From the NCBI GenBank assembly GCA_965220955.1, contig CBDCRK010000015.1:186001-250000 (forward strand): a stretch of DNA of 64,000 nucleotides, read 5' to 3'. Positions 26,771-36,207 of this stretch are shown one piece after another. Position numbers and translations under genes: made by a program. This stretch comes from CBDCRK01 sp965220955. Its GTDB lineage: Bacteria > Desulfobacterota > Binatia > Bin18 > CBDCRK01. How positions within the stretch are numbered: position 1 is the first letter of the stretch; each line of letters opens with the position of its first letter. Under the pieces are notes generated by a model. It was not told the origin of the DNA, did not search any database, and saw only the letters and a program-made list of their open reading frames with translations.

Positions 26771-27772
26771 ATGGCAGTCAGATTTCAAGATTACTATGAG
26801 ACCCTTGGCGTACCTTGGAGCGCCTCACAAGATGAGATACAAAAGGCTTATCGGAAGCTGGCCCGGAAGTATCATCCTGATGTGAACAAAGAGAAGGGGG
26901 TTGAAGAGAAGTTCAAGCAGATTAACGAAGCCTACGAGGTTCTCAAGGATCCCGAGAAACGTCAAAAGTATGATGTGCTGGAAGCAAACTGGCGCGATGG
27001 GCAGGAGTTTACTCCCCCACCAGGCTGGGAAGGAGCACATTTTGAGTTTTGGCAATATCCGCAGGGAAAGGTTGGGTTTGAGCGAGAGAATTTTCAGGCA
27101 GCGAGAGATTTTAGCGATTTCTTTGAGATGCTTTTTAGTCAAAGGCCCGACGGGTTTACCTCTGGCCAGCGAGCGACCAGGGCAGGGGCTGGCAACTGGT
27201 CCCTATATAGACAGGATCAGGAGGCGGACCTCACTATCAGCTTGGAAGATGCCTACCAGGGTGCGTCCAAAACTGTTACCCTACAGACACTCGAGCTAGA
27301 CTCTGACGGCATGCCACAGCAGAGAGCAAAACAATACGAGGTGAAAGTTCCTGCTGGGGTGACCGAGGGGGCACGCATTTGGCTGGCAGGGCAGAGGGGA
27401 ATCGGCGCTGGCAAGCCCGGTGACCTCTTCTTACGAGTGCACATTGCTGCCCATCCGGTTTTTCAACTCCAGGGGCGTGATCTCCTTATGACTGTGCCCA
27501 TTACGCCTTGGGAGGCAGCATTGGGAGGAAAGGTGGACGTGTCGACACTCGATGGTCCGGTGAACATGACCCTGCCCCCTAGCACCCAGGGAGGACAGCG
27601 TTTTCGGATTCGAGGTAAGGGCCTATCTCACGAACAAGGAGTAAGAGGAGACTTGTATGTTAGGGTGCAGATTGTTGTGCCCAAGAAGCTAAGCGCCGAT
27701 GAACACGAACTCTTTCAACAGCTGGCTACCCACTCTTCTTTCAATCCCCGGAAGGAACAAAGAGCAGTGTAA
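26771..27772 (+). CDS. CbpA/DnaJ-type co-chaperone
   Basis: A 333-residue protein. The J-domain is residues 5-72 with the HPD motif in YHPDVNKE. A glycine/phenylalanine-containing linker follows, then the two beta-sandwich client-binding domains from about 155, with no zinc-finger cysteines, so it is CbpA-like rather than DnaJ. It stimulates Hsp70 ATPase. The ATG at 26771 has GGAGGG upstream, and the longer upstream frame is non-coding in look. A clear intrinsic terminator follows the stop. Confidence 0.93.
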   Translation: MAVRFQDYYETLGVPWSASQDEIQKAYRKLARKYHPDVNKEKGVEEKFKQINEAYEVLKDPEKRQKYDVLEANWRDGQEFTPPPGWEGAHFEFWQYPQGKVGFERENFQAARDFSDFFEMLFSQRPDGFTSGQRATRAGAGNWSLYRQDQEADLTISLEDAYQGASKTVTLQTLELDSDGMPQQRAKQYEVKVPAGVTEGARIWLAGQRGIGAGKPGDLFLRVHIAAHPVFQLQGRDLLMTVPITPWEAALGGKVDVSTLDGPVNMTLPPSTQGGQRFRIRGKGLSHEQGVRGDLYVRVQIVVPKKLSADEHELFQQLATHSSFNPRKEQRAV

Positions 27773-27782
27773 TGATAGCCAT

Positions 27783-27808
27783 AGGGGAGTAATAAGCTCC
27801 CCTTTTTT
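27783..27808 (+). terminator. Intrinsic terminator of the CbpA/DnaJ gene
   Basis: A seven-base stem (AGGGGAG at 27783-27789 and CTCCCCT at 27797-27803) with a seven-base loop is followed by TTTTTT. It lies 10 bases after the stop of the CbpA gene, in the right orientation. Confidence 0.85.
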
Positions 27809-27829
27809 CTTGGAAGACAGAACAAAAAA

Positions 27830-27858
27830 GGCCAGGGGAGCCGTTACCTCTCCTGGCC
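27830..27858 (-). terminator. Candidate intrinsic terminator for the SDR gene
   Basis: An eleven-base stem with one G:U pair (27830-27840 and 27848-27858) and a seven-base loop. On the minus strand it is followed by a T run (27828-27823), which suits the convergent SDR gene. An A run flanking the other side could also give two-way termination. Confidence 0.7.
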
Positions 27859-28015
27859 TAAAAAGCTCAAGAAAAATCAATGATTTCTGTAACTTACAAT
27901 GCCTGTATGGAACTTACCTTTCCTGCAGCTTCTGCCATCCCAAGCCCAGGTATGAAGTTTTCAGGATTAAAAAATTCCTCAAAAATGTGTATAGAACAAA
28001 GCCCACCTTACACAG

Positions 28016-28798
28016 CTATCTCGCATGTATCTGTCCCATCCTGCCAGCAGCAACCCCACCATCTACGGTCACCGCTGCCCCGGTCATAAATGACGCTTCC
28101 TCGGAGCAGAGAAAAAGGCTCACCCGACCAATCTCCTCAGGCTCAGCTATCCGTCCCAGGGCATGCTGCCTGGCTACGCGCTCGGTTTGTGCGGGATTGT
28201 TGATGTCAATCACTTCCCCTAGCATGGGTGTTCGCACTCCACCTGGACAGATGCAGTTAATGCGAATATTTTCCTGGCCATGGTCAAGGGCAAGGGACTT
28301 GGTGAGATGGATCACCCCGGCTTTGGCCGCACAGTAAGCAAAGTGCTGCGGCATGCCAATAAGCCCGGCTACAGACGCAATGTTGACAATGCTGCCTCCG
28401 CCGCTTTTGCGCATAGCGGGAATTGCATACTTGCAGCCCAGAAACACGCCCTTGAGGTTGGTATTGACAATGCGATCCCAGTCTTCTTCGGTGGTTTCTT
28501 CGATGCCCTTAAACAGTGTAGTCCCAGCATTGTTAATGAGAATGTCCAGCCTGCCATAACGGGAGACCGCAGTCTCCACTAAGTGACGGACCTCGTCTGC
28601 TTTAGTAACATCCACTCTGATTGCAGACGCCTGGCCTCCTTCTTGTCGGTTAATAAGGCCAGCAGTCTCTTCAGCGCCATTGGCGTTAACATCCCCTACT
28701 ACTACCTTTGCTCCCTCCTGGGCAAAAAGCTGCGCTGTGGCCCGACCCTGACCTGATCCGCCACCAGTAACAACAGCCACCTGACCGGTAAGTTTCAT
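28016..28798 (-). CDS. Short-chain dehydrogenase/reductase
   Basis: A 260-residue classical SDR. The cofactor motif TGGGSGQG is at residues 11-18, the NNAG motif near 90, and the catalytic serine (NIASVAG) and Tyr/Lys (YCAAK) follow. The C-terminus has VDGGVAAG. It probably reduces or oxidises a hydroxyl/keto substrate with NAD(P). The substrate is unknown. It lies 79 bases before the BKACE-type gene on the same strand, so the two may be cotranscribed. Confidence 0.93.
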   Translation of the reverse strand: MKLTGQVAVVTGGGSGQGRATAQLFAQEGAKVVVGDVNANGAEETAGLINRQEGGQASAIRVDVTKADEVRHLVETAVSRYGRLDILINNAGTTLFKGIEETTEEDWDRIVNTNLKGVFLGCKYAIPAMRKSGGGSIVNIASVAGLIGMPQHFAYCAAKAGVIHLTKSLALDHGQENIRINCICPGGVRTPMLGEVIDINNPAQTERVARQHALGRIAEPEEIGRVSLFLCSEEASFMTGAAVTVDGGVAAGRMGQIHAR

Positions 28799-28877
28799 GG
28801 TCTATCCCTCCTTTCCGAAGAAGCTATCAGCCCCAGATCCAGTGAAGAGTGATGAATTGAGGAGCTAGAAAAAATTC

Positions 28878-29768
28878 TTAACTGCCCTGTGCTGATGGCT
28901 GAGTGCCTGCTTGTCGGGCCTGCAGTATCTGTCGGGCCTCATCGGGCGTGGCCACCTCAAGGCCCATATTGCGAATGGCCGCCGCTGCCCGGGCCGTGAT
29001 CTGGGCATTAGTCAGTTTACCTTCGTTCGTGTACTGGTAGTCTTCTAATCCCAAACGTACGTGTCCGCCCATGCTAACAAATAGCGGCACGAAGGGTAGG
29101 ATATCCCCACCAATGTAAGAGCCAAACCAATTGCACTTAACCCCTTCAATCATGCCCAGGTAAGCATCAAGACTCCGTACCGATGGAGGAAGGCCAAACA
29201 AGTCGCTGAAATAGAACTTGAGTAACAGTGGCTCGTCCAGCAGCCCCATGTCAAGAAAGTTGAGGGCTGCTCGCAGAAACCCTGGCTCAAAAATCTGCAG
29301 GGTTGGACGTAGACTAAGTTCGCGGCAGCCCTCGAGGAAATAACGGATGGTGTCATAAGAGTTTTGGTAGACAAAGTGCCCACCCCGAATGGTTTTGTTT
29401 TTGGAATTATACTCGGCAAAGTTAACCGATCCCATGTCGGCAGCGCCAATATCGAGCCGGGTTTGCGGATCTTTACATAGCTCATAGAAGTGCTGAAAAC
29501 GCACGGCTGGATCCTCACCAAAGGGAAACGTTGGCCACATAAGTGGCTGGCATTTCTCGCGGGTGAGAGTAATGGCCCGGGCATAATAGTCAAGGGTCTG
29601 CACCCAGGTGCCGTCTGGCTCACGTACATGGATGTGGATAAGCGCGGCACCGGCCTGGCAGGTGGCAATAGCGTCCTGAGCAATCTCCTCTGGACCGTAG
29701 GGAATGTTGGGATTTTGCTCCTTGGTGGCGTTGCCGTTAGTCGCAGCCTCAATCATGACCTTGCCCAT
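28878..29768 (-). CDS. BKACE family enzyme (beta-keto acid cleavage)
   Basis: A 296-residue TIM-barrel protein of the 3-keto-5-aminohexanoate cleavage enzyme group. The zinc motif is the HIHVRE segment near residue 45, and the later glycine-rich VRLGLEDYQY segment is also typical. The enzymes cleave beta-keto acids with acetyl-CoA. ATG 29768 is preceded by AAGGAGGA. The substrate is not predictable here. It is divergent from the CoA-transferase gene, a common pairing in catabolic clusters. Confidence 0.9.
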   Translation of the reverse strand: MGKVMIEAATNGNATKEQNPNIPYGPEEIAQDAIATCQAGAALIHIHVREPDGTWVQTLDYYARAITLTREKCQPLMWPTFPFGEDPAVRFQHFYELCKDPQTRLDIGAADMGSVNFAEYNSKNKTIRGGHFVYQNSYDTIRYFLEGCRELSLRPTLQIFEPGFLRAALNFLDMGLLDEPLLLKFYFSDLFGLPPSVRSLDAYLGMIEGVKCNWFGSYIGGDILPFVPLFVSMGGHVRLGLEDYQYTNEGKLTNAQITARAAAAIRNMGLEVATPDEARQILQARQAGTQPSAQGS

Positions 29769-29937
29769 AATAGTCCTCCTTGTTGTGTGAAATGGTTGTG
29801 TAAAATGAGAGATTTACTTTTCCAGTTTCTAGAACATTTTTCCCTGCATTGCCAGCGGCAGCCTAACGAAAAGGTTGGCATTAGGCCAAAGAAAGTGTAG
29901 AGTAACCCTGGCCATTGTTTGAAAAGGAGGGGAAGGT

Positions 29938-31134
29938 ATGCTGGCATTGGACCATATACGTATTCTGGACCTTACGCACTTTGAGGCTGGGCCCTCGTGC
30001 ACCGAGATCCTGGCCTTTCTGGGGGCCGACGTTATCAAGGTTGAGCCTCCTCTGGCCGGTGAACCAGGCCGCTCAATTTTTGCCGACAAGCCTGGCCTCG
30101 ACTCCTACTTTTTTGTGCTGCTTAATGCCAATAAGCGTAGTATCACGCTCAACCTCAAAAGTGAGAAAGGACATGGGCTTTTTTGCGACCTTGTCAAACA
30201 GATGGATGTGGTCATTGAGAATTATTCCCTTGGCACTATGGAGGATCTGGGATTAGGCTATGAGATCTTGTGCGAGCTCAATCCCCAGCTGATCTATGCC
30301 ACGATTAAGGGATTTGGTACCTATGGACCCTGGAGCGCTTTTAAAAGCTTTAATACGGTTGCCCAGGCTGCTGGTGGAGCCATGAGCATCACTGGCTTTG
30401 CCGAGTCTCCGCCGCTCAGGCCAGGGCCTACCATTGGCGATACGGGCACTGGTATCCACTGTGCAGTAGGCATCCTTGCGGCTCTGCTGCAACGGGGAAA
30501 AACCGGTCAGGGACAGCATATTGAGGTGTCCATGCAGGATGCGGTGGTGAACTATGTGCGTGTGCCCATGCGGCACCACCTGCAGACCGATATGGTTGTC
30601 AAGCGTGGAGGAAATCGACTGAGTCATATTGCGCCTACAGACACCTACCCTTGTCATCCCGGTGGTCCGAATGACTACATCTATCTTATGGCAACCTCAC
30701 AAGCGATGTGGGAGAGTATCCTCAGGACAATCGGCCGGGAGGATCTGCTGGGTGATCCGCGTTACACCGAGGTTCCAGAACGTAACAAGCGCTTTGACGA
30801 GGTCTATGCCATCATTCAGGCGTGGACGGAAAAGCATAACAAGTTTGAGGTGATGGAGAGAATGGGAAAGGCAGGGGTGCCCTGCGGAGCAGTGTTTGAC
30901 TCAGAAGATATTATGACCCATCCTCACCTACACGAGCGAGGTATGATCACTACCGTAGACCATCCCACCAGGGGGTTAATAACAATGCCAGGCTGTGCGG
31001 TGCAGATGACTGATTCTCCCGTGGAGGTCAAGCCCTCGCCGCTTCTTGGTCAGCACAACGAAGAAGTCTACGGAGATCTTTTAGGTTTGACGTCAGACTC
31101 ACTTAATGAACTTAAAAAAGAGGGGGTCATTTAA
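29938..31134 (+). CDS. CaiB/BaiF-type (class III) CoA transferase
   Basis: A 398-residue class III CoA transferase. It opens with a LDHIRILDLTHFEAGPSC strand and has the GADVIKVEPP motif and the catalytic-type region NKRSITLNLKSEKG near residue 65. These enzymes move CoA between carboxylic acids. The start ATG 29938 follows GGAGGGG. It could activate substrates for the nearby BKACE and oxidoreductase genes, but its substrate is unknown. Confidence 0.93.
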   Translation: MLALDHIRILDLTHFEAGPSCTEILAFLGADVIKVEPPLAGEPGRSIFADKPGLDSYFFVLLNANKRSITLNLKSEKGHGLFCDLVKQMDVVIENYSLGTMEDLGLGYEILCELNPQLIYATIKGFGTYGPWSAFKSFNTVAQAAGGAMSITGFAESPPLRPGPTIGDTGTGIHCAVGILAALLQRGKTGQGQHIEVSMQDAVVNYVRVPMRHHLQTDMVVKRGGNRLSHIAPTDTYPCHPGGPNDYIYLMATSQAMWESILRTIGREDLLGDPRYTEVPERNKRFDEVYAIIQAWTEKHNKFEVMERMGKAGVPCGAVFDSEDIMTHPHLHERGMITTVDHPTRGLITMPGCAVQMTDSPVEVKPSPLLGQHNEEVYGDLLGLTSDSLNELKKEGVI

Positions 31135-31148
31135 TCCCCCCACTCTAA

Positions 31149-31171
31149 CCCTCCCTCGCCAAGGGGGAGGG
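31149..31171 (+). terminator. GC-rich hairpin between CoA transferase and LLM gene
   Basis: A seven-base stem (CCCTCCC at 31149-31155, GGGAGGG at 31165-31171) lies 15 bases after the CoA transferase stop and just before the next start. A related GGGGG/CCCCC pair at 31122-31140 overlaps the stop codon. No T run follows, so termination is uncertain. The sequence also looks like dispersed C-rich repeats. Confidence 0.4.
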
Positions 31172-31191
31172 AATTGCTGATGGGAGAAAGC

Positions 31192-32250
31192 ATGAAGTTT
31201 GGACTCTTTTACCAATTGCCGTGCGCAGACTCACAATCTCAGGTGACACGTTATCAGGAGACCATTGAGCAGGTTGTTGCTGCTGATGAGCTAGGCTTTG
31301 ACTGTGCCTGGATGGCAGAACTGCACTTTTTTAAGCCTTTTTCCATTATGCCCTCGCCTCTTATTGTTGCTACTGCTATTGCTCAACAGACCAAGAGGAT
31401 AAGGCTGGGAACAGCCGTTAACCTCTTACCGCTCTATCCGCCACTACGCTGTGCTGAAGATGGGGCCACGGTGGATATCCTGACTAACGGCCGCCTAGAC
31501 TTTGGTGTAGGCCGAGGTGCTATCCCTTTACACTTTCAGGGATTTAATGTGTCTCGCGAGGAGAGTCGCGAGCGCTTTGAGGAGGCGTTGCAGATCATTG
31601 AGAAAGCCTGGACTAATGAGAGCTTTTCTTTTGACGGCCAATACTACCAGGTACCGGAAACCTCGGTAGTGCCTAAGCCAGTGCAAAAGCCCTACCCCCC
31701 TATTCGTATTGCCGCCAACAGTCCAGAGACGGCAGCCTTTGCTGGTAAACATGGCTATCCGATTTTTGTGGCTTCGGTAGTGAACCCAGGGCAGAAGATG
31801 CATGAGCAGGTGGCGACTTACAAAGAGGCTTGTAGTGAGGCCGGTCGTCAGGCCACCAAAGAGGATATAGCCTTAATGTTTTTCTTTAATGTTGGGGACA
31901 GCCCAGAACAGGTGCGGCGGGAGGTCGAGCCTAGCATCAACAATTACTTCCATAGCGCCGCGCAGATGATACGCCTAGGCGAAAGACAGCAGCAGGATGA
32001 ATCCTACAAGTACTTGCAAGATGCACAGAAGCGTATGGAGAGTATTACTTATGAAACGGTCGAGCGTGACCTGGCTATTTACGGCTCGCCCCAGCAGTGT
32101 ATCAACAAGGCTACCGACCTGTTTAAAGAATTGAACATGGGGCATCTGCTTTGCTGGTTTAACCCTGGTGGTATGGTGCCACACCGTCGGGTGTTGAACT
32201 CCATGGAGCGCTTTGCCAAGGAAGTGATGCCTGCCCTACGGGATCTATGA
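31192..32250 (+). CDS. LLM-class flavin-dependent oxidoreductase
   Basis: A protein of about 352 residues with the bacterial luciferase-like TIM barrel. It opens with FGLFYQLP and has conserved RIRLGTAVNLLPLYPPLRCAED and DFGVGRGA motifs. It is related to monooxygenases using FMN or F420. ATG 31192 follows GGGAG, and an upstream start is less convincing. It follows the CoA transferase and is one of two LLM genes here. A three-copy tandem repeat begins in its last codons. Confidence 0.9.
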   Translation: MKFGLFYQLPCADSQSQVTRYQETIEQVVAADELGFDCAWMAELHFFKPFSIMPSPLIVATAIAQQTKRIRLGTAVNLLPLYPPLRCAEDGATVDILTNGRLDFGVGRGAIPLHFQGFNVSREESRERFEEALQIIEKAWTNESFSFDGQYYQVPETSVVPKPVQKPYPPIRIAANSPETAAFAGKHGYPIFVASVVNPGQKMHEQVATYKEACSEAGRQATKEDIALMFFFNVGDSPEQVRREVEPSINNYFHSAAQMIRLGERQQQDESYKYLQDAQKRMESITYETVERDLAIYGSPQQCINKATDLFKELNMGHLLCWFNPGGMVPHRRVLNSMERFAKEVMPALRDL

Positions 32251-32295
32251 AGCTCCTACGGGATCTATGAAGCTCCTACGGGATCTATGAAGCTC
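32236..32295 (+). repeat. Three perfect 20-base tandem repeats over the LLM stop codon
   Basis: The 20-base unit CTACGGGATCTATGAAGCTC occurs three times back to back (32236-32255, 32256-32275, 32276-32295). The first copy holds the last codons and the TGA stop of the LLM gene, and the other two repeat the sequence after it. Only the first copy is in coding sequence. Confidence 0.9.
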
Positions 32296-32488
32296 CTTGC
32301 TCTGCCCTCCTCTTCAAAAGATTTAGAGGCGGGTTTCAAACCTGGCCTTACCCCTGAGAAGGAAAGGGAGGATCCTGCAATGTGTTGTCTGGTAGCCTTT
32401 GATAACGATTTACCCTTGGTAGGATAGTTCTGGCGGGTATAGGTCCTAGCACAGAGTGGCGTAAGTAATTCCCAGGTTTCATGATATT

Positions 32489-32543
32489 CCGTAGGGGCAG
32501 GCACCGGGGCCTACCCATTAGGCAATTGCCTCTACAGGGAAAA
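32489..32543 (+). repeat. GTAGGGGC palindromic repeat copy
   Basis: The stretch starts CCGTAGGGGCAGGC and continues with a second part ending in CCTCTACAGGG. It matches the reverse complement of 52371-52440 in layout, with about two imperfect palindromes. It overlaps the region just before the adenylate cyclase start, so it may be an intergenic repeat element. Confidence 0.7.
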
Positions 32544-32606
32544 CCCTGCAAGGATTTCCGCTGTGCTGATCCAGTGCCTCAAGAAAAACCAGGAAGGCAG
32601 AAGCAT

Positions 32607-35600
32607 ATGAAATGTCTGCACTGCCAGCACGAAAATAGCGATACAGCCAAGTTCTGCGAGGAATGTGGTACCAGGCTAGTCCGGGTTTGCCCTAGTTGTG
32701 GTTATGAGGTGAGCCCCAGGGCTAAGTTCTGCGGAGAATGTGGTACCTCTCTCACAGAACAGACTCCAGCCTTCCCCCGTATTCAGATAGATAAACAGAC
32801 AAGTGGGCAGCGAGGCGCGGCTACTCTGGTCGGACCTCTATCATCCGGGCGTGGGGTGTTTGAGGTCGAACGCCGTCAGTTAGCGGCGGAGCGCCGCCAG
32901 TTAACGGTGATGTTTTGTGATTTAGTTGGCTCTACTGCTCTCTCAGAGCAACTAGATCCCGAAGAGCTGCGAGAGGTAGTGCGTGCCTATCAAGAAGCGT
33001 GCGCCACAGTCATCAGCCGTTTTGAGGGACATATTGCTCAGTATCTGGGTGATGGGCTTTTGGCCTACTTTGGCTATCCGACGGCTCACGAAGATGACCC
33101 GCAACGGGCTGTACGTGTGGGGTTAGAGATTGTAGGGGCCATTCATCAATGGCCCCTACAGAGTATTCGATTACCCTACCCTGTGCAGGTGCGTATTGGG
33201 GTTCACACGGGCCCAGTGGTGGTGGGAGAAATAGGAGGAGGAAGAAAACACGAGCAGCTGGCCCTAGGCGATACGCCCAACATTGCGGCCCGGATCCAAG
33301 GGATTGCTGAGCCTGATACGGTGGTAATCAGTTCAGCTACCTACCGGCTAGTGCAAGGATTGTTTGAGTGCTGTGAGCCTGATCCTCGCACATTAAAGGG
33401 CATATCAGCGCCGGTGAAGGTATACCAGGTCCTGCGTGAGAGTGGAGTCTCCAGCCGCTTTGAAGTGGCGGTCAATAAAGGGTTGACTCCGCTTGTGGGA
33501 AGGGATCAGGACGTGGGGCTCTTGCTGGAGCGTTGGGAGGAAACGAAGGAAGGGGAGGGGCAAGTAGTATTAATGAGTGGCGAGGCAGGTATTGGCAAAT
33601 CTCGCTTGGTGCAGGTGTTGAAAGAGCGGGTGACAGAGGAGGCTTATACCAGGCTAGAGTGCCGCTGTTCGCCCTATCACCAGAACAGCGCCCTTTATCC
33701 TGTTATTGATCTATTACAGCGAATGTTTGAGCTTAAAAGGGAAGATTCTCCCCAGGCGAAACTACAGAAGCTGGAGGCTGGCCTCTCGCAATATCGCTTG
33801 GCCCTGCCAGATACGGTGCCCCTCTTTGCCTCCCTGCTCTCGGTGCCGGTGCCCGAGTCCTATGCTCCTCTCGACCTGACTCCCCAAAGGCAGAGAGAGA
33901 AAACGTTGGAAGCCTTGCTGACCATGTTGTTGGAGATAGCCGCAAAACGATCTCTGCTGTTTATAGTGGAGGGCCTGCACTGGGTGGATCCCTCAACTTT
34001 AGAGTTTTTAAGTCTCCTGATCGATCAGGTGCCAACGGCTCGCATTCTTGTTCTGCTGACTTTTCGTCCAGAATTTACCCCACCATGGGTTACCCGCTCC
34101 CATTTAACTCACCTTACGCTTAACCGTTTATCTCGCGGACAGGCAGAAGTCATGGTGGAAAGGGTGGCGGGAGGCAAGGCCTTGCCCCCCAGGGTATTCC
34201 AGCAGATTGTGGCCAGAACCGACAGAATTCCGCTGTTTGTGGAAGAGTTGACCAAGATGGTACTGGAGTCGGGGTTGTTAAGGGAAAGGGAGAATTATTA
34301 TGAGCTGATAGGTCCTCTGCCCCCGCTGGCCATTCCTACCACGCTTCAGGACTCGCTCATGGCTAGGCTGGATCGGCTGGCCACAGCAAAAGAGGTAGCG
34401 CAGCTCGGGGCTACCCTGGGAAGGGAGTTTACCTATGAGTTGCTGCAGGCGGTCTCACCTCTAAACGAAGGGACTTTGCAAAGGGAACTCACCCGGTTAG
34501 TGGCAGCGGAACTCCTCCACCAGCGAGGCCTTCCGCCGCAGGCACGTTATATCTTCAAACATGCCCTCATTCAGGAGGCGGCTTATCAGTCGTTGTTAAG
34601 AAGCAAAAGGCAGCAGTATCATCAACGGATTGCCCAAGTTTTGGAGGAGCAATTTCCTGAGACCAGAGAAGCCCACCCCGAGCTTCTGGCTCGTCACTAT
34701 ATGGAGGCAGACCTAACAGAGCAGGCCATTGCCTACTGGCAGGGAGCTGGACAGAAGGCAGTCGAGTGCTCGGCTAATGTAGAAGCGATCGGTCACCTCA
34801 CTAAGGGACTGGAGCTGCTTCAGACCCTGCCAGATACTCCTAAGCGTACCCAGCAAGAACTCGCACTGCAAATCGCCCTGGGGACTCCTCTGATAGCTAC
34901 TAAGGGCTATGCTGCCCCAGAGGTGCAAAAAGCCTATGCCCGAGCGCGAGAGTTGTGTCAGCAGGTGGGAGAAACACCCCAATTTTTCCCGGCGCTACGG
35001 GGGTTGTGGGTATTTTGTGAAGTGCGGGCGGAGTTGCGGACAGCCCAGGAACTGGGAGAGCAACTCCTCACTATGGCCCAGACCCTGCAGGATCCGGCTC
35101 TTCTTGTAGAGGCTCACCGAGCGCTGGGGAATACTTTATTCTGGTTTGGAGAGTTTGCTTCTGCTCAAGCACACTTGGAGCAGGGGATTAGCCTCTATAA
35201 CCCCCAGCAGCATCGCTCCCTGGCTTTCCTCTACGGCACCGACCCCAGGGTGATTTGCTTATTTTATGTAGCGTGGGTTCTGTGGTATCTTGGCTATCCG
35301 GATCAAGCTCTCAAAAAAATCCAAGAAGTTTTCCAGGAATTGTCCCACTCCCACAGCCTGGCTGTTGCCCTGAACGGGGCCGCCTTTTTCCATCAGCTTC
35401 GCCGGGAGAGACAGGCCGCCCAAGAGCGAGCAGAGGCCGCGATTGCGCTCTCTACTGAACAGGGGTTTACGCTCAACTTGGCAATGGGCACTATCCTGCA
35501 GGGCTGGGCATTGGCTGGACAGGGAGAGGAACGGATTCTCCAGATGCGTCAGGGCATGGCCGCCTATCGGGCCACGGGGGCAGAGGTGGCACGACCATGG

Positions 35601-36020
35601 TTTCTTGCCCTGCTGGCCGAGGCGTATGGGGAAAGAGGACAGGTTGAAGAGGGGTTTACCCTACTGGCCGAGGCCCTCAATATAGTGCGCAAGACTGGAG
35701 AACATTTCTATGAGGCGGAGTTGTATCGGCTAAAAGGCGAGCTGCTGCTGGTGCAGGTCTTGCCAGCACAGGAGGGCAAAAGTGGCAAGATATCGGAGGC
35801 CAAGGAATGTTTTCGCCAGGCTATCGACATTGCCCGCCGCCAAAGTGCTAAGTCACTGGAACTGCGGGCGGTGATGAGCTTGAGTCGTCTTTTACAAAAA
35901 CAGGGCAAGAATGCAGAATCTCTACAGATGCTGGCGGAAATCTACGGTTGGTTTACCGAGGGGTTTGACACTATAGACCTCAAGGAGGCTAAAGCACTGC
36001 TCGAAGAACTCGGAGACTAA
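32607..36020 (+). CDS. Adenylate/guanylate cyclase with zinc ribbons, AAA ATPase and TPR
   Basis: A 1137-residue multidomain regulator. It starts with two zinc ribbons (CxxC pairs, residues 3-48). A class III nucleotidyl cyclase domain follows, with metal-binding FCDLVGST and the GDGLLAYFG motif, and the KHEQLALGDTPNIAAR segment. The middle is an AAA-like ATPase (SGEAGIGKSRL as Walker A, then VEGLHWVDPSTL). The C-terminal 400 residues look like TPR helices. Such proteins are STAND-like sensors. ATG 32607 with GGAAGG upstream is the best start. A perfect hairpin from a dispersed repeat family is embedded in its coding region at 33131-33160. Confidence 0.9.
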   Translation: MKCLHCQHENSDTAKFCEECGTRLVRVCPSCGYEVSPRAKFCGECGTSLTEQTPAFPRIQIDKQTSGQRGAATLVGPLSSGRGVFEVERRQLAAERRQLTVMFCDLVGSTALSEQLDPEELREVVRAYQEACATVISRFEGHIAQYLGDGLLAYFGYPTAHEDDPQRAVRVGLEIVGAIHQWPLQSIRLPYPVQVRIGVHTGPVVVGEIGGGRKHEQLALGDTPNIAARIQGIAEPDTVVISSATYRLVQGLFECCEPDPRTLKGISAPVKVYQVLRESGVSSRFEVAVNKGLTPLVGRDQDVGLLLERWEETKEGEGQVVLMSGEAGIGKSRLVQVLKERVTEEAYTRLECRCSPYHQNSALYPVIDLLQRMFELKREDSPQAKLQKLEAGLSQYRLALPDTVPLFASLLSVPVPESYAPLDLTPQRQREKTLEALLTMLLEIAAKRSLLFIVEGLHWVDPSTLEFLSLLIDQVPTARILVLLTFRPEFTPPWVTRSHLTHLTLNRLSRGQAEVMVERVAGGKALPPRVFQQIVARTDRIPLFVEELTKMVLESGLLRERENYYELIGPLPPLAIPTTLQDSLMARLDRLATAKEVAQLGATLGREFTYELLQAVSPLNEGTLQRELTRLVAAELLHQRGLPPQARYIFKHALIQEAAYQSLLRSKRQQYHQRIAQVLEEQFPETREAHPELLARHYMEADLTEQAIAYWQGAGQKAVECSANVEAIGHLTKGLELLQTLPDTPKRTQQELALQIALGTPLIATKGYAAPEVQKAYARARELCQQVGETPQFFPALRGLWVFCEVRAELRTAQELGEQLLTMAQTLQDPALLVEAHRALGNTLFWFGEFASAQAHLEQGISLYNPQQHRSLAFLYGTDPRVICLFYVAWVLWYLGYPDQALKKIQEVFQELSHSHSLAVALNGAAFFHQLRRERQAAQERAEAAIALSTEQGFTLNLAMGTILQGWALAGQGEERILQMRQGMAAYRATGAEVARPWFLALLAEAYGERGQVEEGFTLLAEALNIVRKTGEHFYEAELYRLKGELLLVQVLPAQEGKSGKISEAKECFRQAIDIARRQSAKSLELRAVMSLSRLLQKQGKNAESLQMLAEIYGWFTEGFDTIDLKEAKALLEELGD
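33131..33160 (+). repeat. Perfect hairpin of the GTAGGGGC family inside a coding region
   Basis: Thirteen-base arms (33131-33143 and 33148-33160) with a four-base loop, TGTAGGGGCCATT and its exact complement. The sequence lies within the cyclase domain of the adenylate cyclase gene, and the frame stays open. The core matches the dispersed GTAGGGGC...GCCCCTAC repeats elsewhere in the window. Confidence 0.85.
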
Positions 36021-36207
36021 GGGGGTGGGAATATGAAGGAAAAAGGGGAGCAGTGTTTACCAGGATTTCTCTTGCTTTCTCCTACATTCTAAAGAATAAG
36101 ATAGATAGAAAAAAGCCCCATAAGGACCTATGGAGCAAGAGGGAACTTAGAGGCGGTCCTGACTTAGAGATGAAGTACATATAATTCAACGAAAGGAGGG
36201 TCGAACC

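Noticed and set aside
32236..32295. Short CRISPR-like array
   Set aside because: The 20-base copies are directly adjacent with no spacers between them, so it is a plain tandem repeat.
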